This document shows, piece by piece, positions 55,416 to 64,000 of a stretch of 64,000 nucleotides of DNA (the first letter of the stretch is position 1; each line of letters starts with the position of its first letter). The position numbers and the translations under genes were made by a program. A model generated the notes under the pieces. The model ran no database searches. It had not been told where the DNA came from and saw nothing but the letters and a program-made list of their open reading frames with translations. Source of the stretch: JAWKOK01 sp963848115 (lineage in GTDB: Bacteria > Chloroflexota > Anaerolineae > Caldilineales > Caldilineaceae). The stretch covers positions 620,001-684,000 of the forward strand of contig CAWKCP010000007.1 in assembly GCA_963848115.1 (NCBI GenBank), read 5' to 3'.

Positions 55416-56009
55416 TCAGGGCGTGACGTAGAGATACCAGTAGGGCGACCGCGGGTAGATCGGCTCTAGGGTCTCGTCCCATATGAAGGGGCAACCGTGG
55501 GTAAGCTGGCGGATTCGCTGATCAACGCTCTTGAGCGCTTTACGTTCTTCGTCACTCAACGTCGGCTCGATGCGCTTCAGGATCTCTTCAATCCGCTGTC
55601 GATTGCGAATCTCAAAGGGATAGTTGGCAGGGCCGCGCTGCGGATCACTGAGGGACTCGTCCAGAAACCATCGGAGGCTGTCGAGTCGGGCCTTCATCTC
55701 CCGATGCAGGCGCTCGTCGAAGCGTGTCTTGAGGCTGTAGATGATTGCATTCGCCTCGACCTGTACTCCGTCCGCTCGCACATGCAGCTCCGGTGGAAGT
55801 TGTTCACGTTGAGCGGACAACTGATAGAGGCGCGTCAGCAGATTTGCCCCGCTCATGTTGAGCCGCTCGTCACCTCGGCCAGTGCGCATCAGCACAGTTC
55901 GATATAGATCGTCACCGACAATATAGTCCTCCAGCTCGCCGACCATCGCCTCGGCAATTTCCAGATCGTGAAGCGGATCTCCAGCCACGAGCTTGCTGAC
56001 GCTTGACAT
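55416..56009 (-). CDS. conserved-looking hypothetical protein
   Basis: A 197-residue soluble, charged, mostly helical protein (VGELEDYIVGDDLYRTVL, GDERLNMSGANLLTRLYQL, RFDERLHREMKARLDSLRWFLDES, RIEEILKRIEPTLSDEERKAL). No signal peptide, helix in the membrane or catalytic motif. Family not recognised. The last residues (PRSPYWYLYVTP) stop 5 bp before the target duplication of the neighbouring insertion, so the element landed just past the gene. AGGAGGAATTATAT precedes the start. Confidence 0.7.
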   Translation of the reverse strand: MSSVSKLVAGDPLHDLEIAEAMVGELEDYIVGDDLYRTVLMRTGRGDERLNMSGANLLTRLYQLSAQREQLPPELHVRADGVQVEANAIIYSLKTRFDERLHREMKARLDSLRWFLDESLSDPQRGPANYPFEIRNRQRIEEILKRIEPTLSDEERKALKSVDQRIRQLTHGCPFIWDETLEPIYPRSPYWYLYVTP

Positions 56010-56086
56010 ATAATTCCTCCTTCTTCAGAACGACAAATCGATTATCGTCTCAACGGATAAACGGATCACAGGCGACCGTCAACGAA

Positions 56087-57079
56087 TCAGCCCGGCAGCA
56101 GATCATCGATCATCACGAGTTCATCAGAACTGAACGCCAGATTGTCCAACGCAGCCACATTGTCCTCGATCTGGCTGACACGGCTGGCTCCGACCAGGGC
56201 GGACGTCATGCCGGGATGGCGAAGCACCCAGGCAATGGCCATCTGTGCAAGGGTCTGGCCGCGTTCCTGAGCGATATCGTTCAAGGCGTGAATCGTGGCC
56301 AACCGCTCTTCAGAGATTGATTCTGCCTTGAGGAACCCATGGGGCTTAGCCGCGCGGGAATCTGCCGGAATTCCCTTGAGATACTTATTAGAGAGCATCC
56401 CCTGGGCCAACGGCGAGAAACAGATACAGCCGATCCCTTCCTGATCCAGCGTGTCCATGAGGCCCTCTTCGACCCAGCGATTGAACATGCTGTAGACCGG
56501 CTGATGGATCAAGCAGGGCGTGCCCAATTGACGCAGTATGTCGGCGGCCTCCTTGGTCTGCTCCGGGCCGTAGGATGAAATGCCCGCGTAGAGCGCGCGG
56601 CCAGAACGCACGGCCGTATCCAAAGCCATCATCGTCTCTTCCAGTGGCGTCTCCGGATCGAAGCGGTGGCTGTAAAAAATATCGACATAGGGCAGGCCCA
56701 TGCGCTTGAGACTGCGATCCAAGCTAGCCAACAGATACTTACGCGAACCCCACTCGCCATAAGGTCCTGGCCACATCAGGTAGCCGGCCTTGGTGGAGAT
56801 AATTAGCTCGTCTCTGTAGCGCTTGAGATCCTTTGCGAAAATCCTTCCGAAGTTTTCCTCGGCGGACCCCGGAGGCGGTCCATAGTTATTGGCCAAGTCA
56901 AAATGAGTAATACCAAGGTCAAAGGCACGATGCACCATGGATCGAGCATCGCTCAACGTATCAACGCCGCCAAAATTGTGCCAGAGGCCCAGGGAGACAG
57001 CAGGAAGCTTGAGCCCGCTACGCCCACTGCGCCTATAGATCATCGAATTGTAGCGGCTCTCGCTCGCGTAATATGACAT
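56087..57079 (-). CDS. aldo/keto reductase, YghZ-like
   Basis: An NADPH-dependent (beta/alpha)8 carbonyl reductase of 330 residues. The catalytic tetrad can be read as Asp and Tyr in FDLANNYG, Lys in ISTKAGY and His in YSHRFDPETP. ANNYGPPPGSAEENFGRI and MWPGPYGEWGSRKYL are marks of the YghZ/Kv-beta-like subgroup, which reduces glyceraldehyde-3-phosphate and methylglyoxal. Start at ATG 57079 with GGAGGAAAAA ahead; the frame upstream to 57115 has no support. Confidence 0.93.
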   Translation of the reverse strand: MSYYASESRYNSMIYRRSGRSGLKLPAVSLGLWHNFGGVDTLSDARSMVHRAFDLGITHFDLANNYGPPPGSAEENFGRIFAKDLKRYRDELIISTKAGYLMWPGPYGEWGSRKYLLASLDRSLKRMGLPYVDIFYSHRFDPETPLEETMMALDTAVRSGRALYAGISSYGPEQTKEAADILRQLGTPCLIHQPVYSMFNRWVEEGLMDTLDQEGIGCICFSPLAQGMLSNKYLKGIPADSRAAKPHGFLKAESISEERLATIHALNDIAQERGQTLAQMAIAWVLRHPGMTSALVGASRVSQIEDNVAALDNLAFSSDELVMIDDLLPG

Positions 57080-57247
57080 TTTTTCCTCCGCAGGAATGGA
57101 AGTTGGTTTGGGCATAGGAATGTCATCGTCATTCTACCACTTCCGGACGATTCTCGTTCAATCGATCGCAGAAATCCGCACCTGGCGCTTCTTGGTGGTC
57201 AGTAGTACATAGGCGTCCTTCACGCCGGCAGGCCAAGGGCATGCAGC

Positions 57248-57640
57248 GCCGTGGCCATTTTTGATCTCCTCGTTCGGCCACATTGGAGACGCATCACCAT
57301 GTTGGCGCTTCTGCTCTTCGGCATGATCGGCTAACTTTCCAACTTTTTCTCGTAGTTTGTGATCCGCATCCTCGGCAACGGCCTGCTACTGATTGGCATC
57401 CTTGGTCTGCTAACCCGAGAGGATTGGATCATCGGTGCAGCCGATTCGCTCTACGCCATCATCATGGTCTTCACGCTGCTGAGCACGGTCAGCAGCCATG
57501 GCTAATTCTGGAAGGAACGGCGCCAAGCATCCTCTAAGATGTGCGGGCTGACTAAAGAGTGGTGGGGCGGGACCGAGGATATCAACGCCAATGGTGGCGG
57601 CCCCTATGTAATGGTTCAGCTACAACAGGTCTTCTACAAG
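57248..57640 (+). pseudogene. relic of a small membrane protein with three in-frame stops
   Basis: Reading the frame of ATG 57299 gives hydrophobic helices (MLALLLFGMIG, FVIRILGNGLLLIGILGLL, YAIIMVFTLLSTV) broken by TAA at 57332-57334, then TAG and another TAA further on, with no frame change. The frame stays protein-like from about 57248 to at least 57600. This fits a decayed gene; no family was recognised. The 600-bp gap between the aldo/keto reductase and nudC otherwise shows nothing. Confidence 0.4.
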
Positions 57641-57680
57641 CTGCTGTTTGCTACACAAAAAAGATTTTCCGTTCGACAGT

Positions 57681-58591
<911 letters not shown>

Positions 58592-58592
<1 letters not shown>

Positions 58593-58870
58593 TAGAAGCG
58601 TTTCTCAAGTTCGGTCTCTAACTCCTGCCAGGAGAGACCACGGGCAGAGAGCAGCACCAGGCAGTGGTAGAGCATATCGGCCATCTCATAGAGGATCCGA
58701 TCGTCGCCCTCAGCTTTGGCCGCAATGATTACCTCGACGGCCTCCTCGCCGATCTTCTTCAGGATCTCGTTCTCACCGGCCTCAAAAAGTTCAACCGTGT
58801 ACGATCCCTCCGGCATGGACGCTTTGCGCTCTTCAATTGTCGCAAACAGCTGTTCAACAATACTACTCAT
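58592..58870 (-). CDS. hisE: phosphoribosyl-ATP pyrophosphatase
   Basis: Second step of histidine synthesis. A 92-residue all-helical protein of the MazG fold: LFATIEERKASMPEGSYTVEL, KKIGEEAVEVIIAA and EMADMLYHCLVLL with the metal-binding Glu and Asp residues. In many bacteria it is fused to HisI; here it stands alone. It lies 142 bp after hisF and overlaps nudC. Confidence 0.95.
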
Positions 58871-59012
58871 TGGAATTCGCTCTTTTTGGTTGGATTCAAC
58901 TGGGGTGTGATTGGGAATGTATCAACAGACAGACGGTCGACCACATGGATCGTCCCTACCGGTTGTCGGTTCTACGGAATATCAGGCGGTCCAACTGCAA
59001 TTACAGTAGAGG

Positions 59013-59813
59013 TCAGGCCAGTAGATCCTCAGGCGGAATACGGACAGAGACACCATCGGCCAGCAGGTGTTCTTTGACCTGCATGATGCTCAGTTGTTTG
59101 AAATGAAAGAGGCTGGCGGCCAGCGCTGCCGCAGCTCCGCCGTCGGTCAACGCCTGGGTAAAATGATCGGGCCGGCCCGCCCCACCGCTGGCAATCACCG
59201 GAATGGTGACAGCATCACTGATGGCCCGAGTCAATTCGACATCATAGCCTTCTTGGGTGCCATCACCGTCCATCGATGTCAGAAGGATTTCACCACCGCC
59301 GCGTCGCTCAACTTCCTTGGCCCATGCAACCGCATCAATGAAGGTGTTGGTGCGTCCGCCGCTGACGAAAACGTCCCATCCGCCGCCGCGCTCAGCAAGG
59401 TCTTTCCCCTGCCGGCGGCGTGCGTCGATGGCAACGACAATACATTGGCTGCCAAACCGAGTGGCTCCTTCACTGATCAATGCAGGATTCTTGACGGCGG
59501 CACTGTTGATACTCACCTTGTCGGCTCCGGCCAGCAGCATGGCACGCATGTCGTCCACGGTGCGAAGTCCGCCGCCAACGGTGAAGGGAATGAAGACGCT
59601 GTCGGCCACACGACGCACCATGTCAATCACAATGTCTCTCGCCTCATGCGTAGCCGTTATGTCAAGAAAAACCAATTCATCGGCTCCCTCTCGATCATAG
59701 ACCTGCGCCTGCGCTACCGGATCCCCGGCATCGACCAGATCGATGAAATTGACGCCTTTCACCACTCGCCCATCCTTGACATCAAGACATGGGATTATTC
59801 GTTTGGCGAGCAT
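59013..59813 (-). CDS. hisF: imidazole glycerol phosphate synthase, cyclase subunit
   Basis: Uses ammonia from HisH to make imidazole glycerol phosphate and AICAR. The 266-residue barrel has the catalytic Asp in PCLDVKDGRVVKGVNF and Asp in VVAIDARRRQGKD, with TVGGGLRTVDDM and IASGGAGRPDHF as phosphate sites. Its partner hisH is encoded upstream on the same strand; hisA ends 17 bp before its start. Confidence 0.96.
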   Translation of the reverse strand: MLAKRIIPCLDVKDGRVVKGVNFIDLVDAGDPVAQAQVYDREGADELVFLDITATHEARDIVIDMVRRVADSVFIPFTVGGGLRTVDDMRAMLLAGADKVSINSAAVKNPALISEGATRFGSQCIVVAIDARRRQGKDLAERGGGWDVFVSGGRTNTFIDAVAWAKEVERRGGGEILLTSMDGDGTQEGYDVELTRAISDAVTIPVIASGGAGRPDHFTQALTDGGAAAALAASLFHFKQLSIMQVKEHLLADGVSVRIPPEDLLA

Positions 59814-59830
59814 AGGGCAAGAAGCTCCGC

Positions 59831-61091
59831 TTAATCTGCCGTACGATTACTTAGACAAAATGCCGCTTGGTCCAGCGCCGGCAGCAACATAGGCGCGGTC
59901 TCAGTCAGCAATTCCCACGTACTGTCGTAATCCCCCCACTGGGCCTCGCAGTGGTTCTCATCGCCGAGCACAACCTCGGACTGATCGACCTCTGCCAAAT
60001 AGTACACGACCGTATGCTGAATCTCATAGTCGCGCACCTGGGCAACATACTCAAGCGTGGAGCAGCAATCTTCATGGAAGTTCAGAATGCGCTGACCGGC
60101 CACCTCAAACGCGCCGCGAGTTGCCGCTTCGACAATATCTTCTTGGCTGACAACCGGCGTACGCGGGAACTCCCAAAGCTCATAGTACCAGTTGTAGAGA
60201 ATCAGATACTCAGGCCCCTCTTCGCCCATACGACAAGGAATGATGCCGGCACTACGAGCGACCAACGGTCGATGGCCGACCTCAATCGCCTTTGCCAGGT
60301 CGAGGTTATTCATGTAGATTGCCTGGCCGGTGATCACGCCTTCAATGTCAAAATGCTCAAGATTTTTGAGATGCTCGACATCCTCGAGGCCTGCGACGCC
60401 ACCGCCGGCTATCACATGCAATCCCGTGACATCGCCAAGGCGAGCCGCAGATTCCGCATTGACGCCCTTGCCGTCGCGTCCAATATCTGTGTAGACCACC
60501 CGCTTGACGCCCAAGGCCTGCATCTGGTGCCCAAAATCAACGATGTCAACGTCGCTAGTCTGCTGCCAACCGTGAGTAGCGACTTTACCATCGCGGGCGT
60601 CGATGCCTACGACAATGCGATCCGTCCCCCAGGTAAGAATGGCCTCGCTGACCAGGCCGGGATTCTGGACAGCGACCGTACCGAGGACGACACGATCGGC
60701 GCCAAGCTCAAGCGCAAGCCGAATATCGCCCAGCGTACTCAGTCCGCCGCCAAATTGAATCGGCACATCGACGGCCTTTCGGATTTCCGCCAACCTCCGT
60801 AGATTGATGGGTAGTGTGGCCATGAGATCTTCACGGGGGCTGACGGGCCTTTCGGAGCCGGGATACTGAATCTTGATGGAATTTGGTCGATCTCAGGGTG
60901 CTTAACTGATCCGGGGTAGCTTCTAGCGCGCCATCCAAGTTGACAACGTGAAGCCACTCAGCGCCTTGACCAACCCAACGGCGCGCTATGTCGGCAGGAG
61001 CTTCGCCGAGAACCGTTTCGGCGCTAGGATTGCCCTGGCTCAGCCGCACACAACGGCCTTGCCACAGATCGATTACAGGAAAGATTATCAT
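59831..61091 (-). CDS. hisA: HisA isomerase fused to a Nudix-like domain (one frame change)
   Basis: The HisA part isomerises ProFAR in histidine synthesis: FPVIDLWQGRCVRLSQG, VVNLDGAL, IQFGGGLSTLGDIRLALELG, VYTDIGRDG and VIAGGGVAGLEDVEHL. The frame changes in a run of five G (60835-60839), probably an error. HisA normally ends at about 60275 (LAKAIEVG), but the frame continues for about 145 residues: SAGIIPCR, EYLILYNWYYELWEFPRTP and EAATRGAFEVAGQRI resemble a Nudix hydrolase (WDFPKG..REVxEExG) with most catalytic Glu residues changed. The fusion is in one unbroken frame, so it is not made by the frame change. Confidence 0.88.
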
Positions 61092-61155
61092 AGAATGTTA
61101 CAGACCTCAGCGCTTCCCAAGAAGATGATTGCCTTGATTTCGTTCTTGCCATGAT

Positions 61156-62046
61156 TCAGATACAATCTACCACAAGAGTGTCATAGGCAAACGTAACATC
61201 CCATCCTCGATCGGCGCGCAGTTTTTGGGCCACTGCCTCATACTCGTCAGGCGTCAACGTGTCAGGTTCCTCAATATGGGCAAAGACAAGACGCTTGGCA
61301 GCGAGCATATCGGCCATGGCCAGCGTCTCGACAAAGGTGGCTTCGCTCTGCAAAACCGGATGCTCGAGGGGAATCAGGCGCTCACCCGTCAGCGGATGAA
61401 ACTCGAAGACGCCGGTCGGCAGCACAGCCAGATCCACACCACGCCACTCATCGGGCGGCGACCAGCCACAGAGCTCATCCATAGCGATCAAAACGCGTCT
61501 GGCGCCATCGTTTTCCTCAAACAGAAATGCAAAAACATAGGCCTGAGCCACGGTGTAGTCGGACGTGACGGAATGAGCGCTTATCGTCCAGCCGCCAAGC
61601 GTTATCGGTTCGTCGAATGGACGCACATCCACCAACCCAATAGATCGGAGGTAGCTAAAGTTCTCCGCCAGCCCCATCCACCGCTCGAAGTCGCCAGCGA
61701 CTTGAGCCGGCAAATAGATTGGCGTGCACTCATGCTCGGGCGGCCAACCGCGCCAGTCCCAATTGCGCGTCTCGTACATACGTCGCCCTGCCGTATGATC
61801 AGGATGCCAGTGACTGTAGAAGCCGGCGGCGATGTGGCGAATGCCGGCACGATCCACCTGGAACGCCGACTCTTCGGGTGTATCGATCAACACATCAGGG
61901 CCGTGGACAAAGACGCTCGGACCAGTCCTGGCCCAGGGAACCCCGTGGAGACGGGCGCCACGGCAAAGCTCACACTGGCAGCCAGGGCGGGGCGTGCGGA
62001 TAGCGCCGGCGCTGCCGAGGAATTCGATAGAAAGGGTTGTGATCAT
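61156..62046 (-). CDS. PhnP-like metallo-beta-lactamase-fold hydrolase
   Basis: 296 residues. The start FLGSAGAIRTPRPGCQCELC carries a cysteine cluster like the structural zinc site of PhnP, a cyclic phosphodiesterase. The metal site is HWHPDH (79-84), with further ligands likely in HSVTSDY, AMDELCG and FAHIEEPD. Cyclic nucleotide- or ribose-phosphate hydrolysis is plausible but not shown. It lies inside the histidine gene group between hisH and hisA, 45 bp after hisH. Confidence 0.82.
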   Translation of the reverse strand: MITTLSIEFLGSAGAIRTPRPGCQCELCRGARLHGVPWARTGPSVFVHGPDVLIDTPEESAFQVDRAGIRHIAAGFYSHWHPDHTAGRRMYETRNWDWRGWPPEHECTPIYLPAQVAGDFERWMGLAENFSYLRSIGLVDVRPFDEPITLGGWTISAHSVTSDYTVAQAYVFAFLFEENDGARRVLIAMDELCGWSPPDEWRGVDLAVLPTGVFEFHPLTGERLIPLEHPVLQSEATFVETLAMADMLAAKRLVFAHIEEPDTLTPDEYEAVAQKLRADRGWDVTFAYDTLVVDCI

Positions 62047-62091
62047 TTATCGCGTCTCGAAATGTAGTGGCGAGGGCCATGCCGCATACTA

Positions 62092-62760
62092 CTACTCAGG
62101 GGTTGCCGCCCCATCCACGACCATCTGCATGAAATTGGAGAGGATCCGTAGACCGACGGTGTGGCTTTTCTCGGGATGTGGTTGGATGCCCCAGGCATTC
62201 TTGTAGCGCACGATACTTGGGTAGTCGACACCATAGTCGGTCGTGGCCAATATGGCGTCCTCATCTTCAGCATCACAATAATAGCTGTGAGCGAAGTAGG
62301 CATAGGCGCCGTTGGGCACGCCGGCAAGCAGCGAGTCTTCATGTTGTCGATGTAGTTGGTTCCAGCCGATCTGGGGAATACGGAGAGTACGACCTGGGTG
62401 AGCAGGATCGGCCATCTGCTCCGGAAAACGTTTGACCTTGCCGGGGATGATATGGAGACCCTCGTGCTGCCCCATTTCTTCGCTCTCATCAAAAAGCAGC
62501 TGCATGCCGACACAGATACCAAGCAACGGAAGGCCTGCTGCCACGGCATCAAGCAAGGGTTCCTCCAAGTGTTGCTGACGAAGGTTATCGACACTGTCCC
62601 CAAAAGCGCCCTGCCCGGGCAGCACGACTGCATGCCACCGCGTCAGATCGGTGGGTGTGTCGACGATATCGACGGGAATGCCCAGAGGCGCGGCCATTGA
62701 CTCAAACGCTTTGTGGACACTGCGTAGATTGCCCACACCGTAATCGAGGACCGCTATCAT
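62092..62760 (-). CDS. hisH: imidazole glycerol phosphate synthase, glutamine amidotransferase subunit
   Basis: Releases ammonia from glutamine for HisF. The 222-residue class I amidotransferase has DYGVGNLRSV at the start, the oxyanion strand and nucleophile Cys83 in LLGICVGMQLL, and the His/Glu pair in QPHPEKS near the C-terminus. Its ATG overlaps the stop of the DUF402 gene (ATGA). Confidence 0.96.
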   Translation of the reverse strand: MIAVLDYGVGNLRSVHKAFESMAAPLGIPVDIVDTPTDLTRWHAVVLPGQGAFGDSVDNLRQQHLEEPLLDAVAAGLPLLGICVGMQLLFDESEEMGQHEGLHIIPGKVKRFPEQMADPAHPGRTLRIPQIGWNQLHRQHEDSLLAGVPNGAYAYFAHSYYCDAEDEDAILATTDYGVDYPSIVRYKNAWGIQPHPEKSHTVGLRILSNFMQMVVDGAATPE

Positions 62761-63266
62761 TCGGGTTGCCCTAGTTCAAGTTCAAAATTGCGGATGATGG
62801 CGGGCGGGAACGCGTTCTTTGCGGTAGCCAGCGTCATTTCACGGATGCGCTGTTCAGCCTCCATCGCCTCGTCTGAGGTGATGGCCCCAGATTGCACGGC
62901 CGCATCATATTCCGCTTCATTGAGCACCATCACGTGGCCATCCGCCTTGATCCAAAGTCCCAGCGTTAGATCGTTGGTTCTCAGCCCATCGCCGCCGGTT
63001 GCAAAAGGCATGCAGACTGGTGCGAACATGCCGACCATACGGCCGTTTTCGTCAAAATACTTCTGCACGATCTGCTCTGTCTCCAATATCCAAAACCGAA
63101 ACCAGATATAGCCCGACCCAGCCACTTCTGCTCCACAAAGCACCTGCGTTGGTGCTGTCTCGTCCCAGGTCGCCCGTTCGACCAGCATGTTGCTAAGACG
63201 CTCGACGCGGTAATCAACCATATGTTCGACGGCGCGCCATTGGCCGGGGATCATCTCTTTGGACAT
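62757..63266 (-). CDS. DUF402-domain protein
   Basis: 169 residues. FRFWILETEQIVQKYFDENG, LTLGLWIKADGHVMVLNEAEY and SGAITSDEAMEAEQRI fit the DUF402 fold, known from nucleoside tri/diphosphate phosphatases and the FomD phosphohydrolase; the Asp-rich metal motif is weak here (NDLTLGLWIKADG), so activity is uncertain. It overlaps hisH by 4 bp and follows the nitrilase-like gene after 16 bp, so it belongs to the operon. Confidence 0.75.
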   Translation of the reverse strand: MSKEMIPGQWRAVEHMVDYRVERLSNMLVERATWDETAPTQVLCGAEVAGSGYIWFRFWILETEQIVQKYFDENGRMVGMFAPVCMPFATGGDGLRTNDLTLGLWIKADGHVMVLNEAEYDAAVQSGAITSDEAMEAEQRIREMTLATAKNAFPPAIIRNFELELGQPE

Positions 63267-63282
63267 AGTTCCAACAAGAATG

Positions 63283-64000
63283 CTAATACTTCTTTACGAT
63301 CGCACGGTAGGCAGCAGGCTCTCGATACTGGATGAGCTGCCGATCTTCACGCACAACTCGCACTCTATCCAGATCGATGGTTGCCACCGCGTATCCCTCA
63401 ATGGGTTCGTCAAGAACCGTGTAGAGCTCGGCCGATGGCCCCACAATCAGGCTATCGCCGCCAAAACGCATGGTCGGCTCTTCGCCCACACGATTGGTCG
63501 CCGCCACAAAGACCGCATTTTCACAGGCTCGACTGACAAGATGGGCACGCCATGAATCCTGGAACTGTTCCTCCCAGTTGGCACTGACGACGATCAACTC
63601 GGCGCCTTCGAGCGTTAGGCTGCGAGCCGCCTCGGGAAAGGCCAGATCGGTGCCGGATGTCAGCCCGAAGCGACCCCACTCGGCCTCAATCGTCACGAAG
63701 CGAAAGCCATTGCGAAAGACCTGTCTTTCTTCGCCCAGCAGGTGCACTTTGCGGTATTCGCCGGCCAAGTCGCCCTCGGGCCCGATGCAGACCAATCCAT
63801 TGTAGAGAATGCTCTCGACCTTCTCCTTGATCACCAAGCCGAAGACAATATGCGTGTTGAAGTCACTGGCTCGCTTGGACAGGGAATTGGTCACATGCCC
63901 GGGAACACGCTCTGCCAAATCGGTTGCCCGCAGGCCCAGTTCTGCACCTGTATAGCTCAGTTCAGGAAAGATGATCAGGTCCGTATTCTGCTCACTGCAG
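63283..64000 (-). CDS. carbon-nitrogen (nitrilase) family hydrolase, 5' partial, catalytic Cys missing
   Basis: The frame is open to the right edge; about 239 residues are seen. Of the Glu-Lys-Cys triad, Glu is in IIFPELSYTG and Lys in EYRKVHLLGEE. The third motif reads FGLTSGTDLAFPEAAR where active members have C-Y-D-x-x-F-P-E, so the nucleophile is Gly (GGC at the expected Cys codon). The rest, such as VSANWEEQFQDSWRAHLVSRACEN and AATNRVG, is normal. It may be a pseudo-enzyme, or one base may be wrong (TGC to GGC). It heads the visible part of the histidine-linked operon. Confidence 0.85.
   Translation of the reverse strand, partial: CSEQNTDLIIFPELSYTGAELGLRATDLAERVPGHVTNSLSKRASDFNTHIVFGLVIKEKVESILYNGLVCIGPEGDLAGEYRKVHLLGEERQVFRNGFRFVTIEAEWGRFGLTSGTDLAFPEAARSLTLEGAELIVVSANWEEQFQDSWRAHLVSRACENAVFVAATNRVGEEPTMRFGGDSLIVGPSAELYTVLDEPIEGYAVATIDLDRVRVVREDRQLIQYREPAAYRAIVKKY

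Noticed and set aside
59867..60802. 311-residue plus-strand frame
   Set aside because: Antisense to hisA.
61225..62067. 280-residue plus-strand frame
   Set aside because: Antisense to the PhnP-like hydrolase, which has a clear metal site.

Overview
The window reads as a fragment of a Chloroflexota chromosome, most like the filamentous Anaerolineae/Caldilineae type. This is inferred from gene style and not from any rRNA, since no rRNA or tRNA gene was seen. Pointers are secreted proteins carrying a short 'IYLPLV'-like motif, long Thr-Pro linkers, a CHAT-protein N-terminal fragment, an IS1182-type transposase with matching small non-autonomous elements, G-rich intergenic repeats, and a haem pathway that uses HemQ, as in monoderm bacteria. 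Promoters look like ordinary sigma-70 sites (TTGACA, 18 bp, TATACT).

Layout. 0-9.4 kb is an accessory region: the end of an LPXTG-type surface protein, a tyrosine recombinase, a CHAT fragment, broken sugar-acid dehydratase and creatininase genes, an SdpR/SdpI-like pair, a cytochrome P450, an M20 amidohydrolase and two 164-bp MITEs with 6-bp target duplications. 9.4-15.4 kb holds two divergent secreted proteins: a large peptidase-like/VWA protein and a seven-bladed FG-GAP protein. 15.5-24.2 kb is a nearly complete haem cluster on the minus strand, hemA-C-D-B-Q-E-H-L, with G-rich inverted repeats at the 3' ends of hemB, hemE and hemH. 24.4-33.4 kb (plus) has a ThrH-like phosphatase, a four-helix membrane protein, an ABC permease and ATPase without a binding protein, then zwf, pgl and glycogen phosphorylase.

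33.8-40.6 kb has a lipoprotein, a class III CoA-transferase, a CarH/LitR-like B12 photoreceptor with an unusual C-terminal extension next to a TIGR01777-type epimerase, a DUF3179 lipoprotein and a membrane protein. 40.7-47.6 kb is a cluster of envelope proteins with Pro-Thr linkers and SH3-like domains, of unknown role. 47.7-52.0 kb is a thiamine ABC transporter (thiB-thiP-thiQ) behind a clear TPP riboswitch and terminator. 52.2-57.7 kb has a patatin, an IS1182-type insertion with nested MITE ends, a hypothetical protein, an aldo/keto reductase and a membrane-protein relic. 57.7-64 kb (minus) is a histidine operon segment: a nitrilase-like gene, DUF402, hisH, a PhnP-like hydrolase, hisA fused to a Nudix-like domain, hisF, hisE and nudC.

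The window contains about fourteen single frame changes in ten otherwise well conserved genes, including hemD and hisA. This pattern fits residual sequencing or consensus error better than gene decay, so most frameshifted genes are described here as probably intact in the living cell. No CRISPR array or phage module was seen. The best candidates for new biology are the IS-linked MITE family, the extended B12 photoreceptor, the HisA-Nudix fusion and the Pro-Thr/SH3 envelope cluster.
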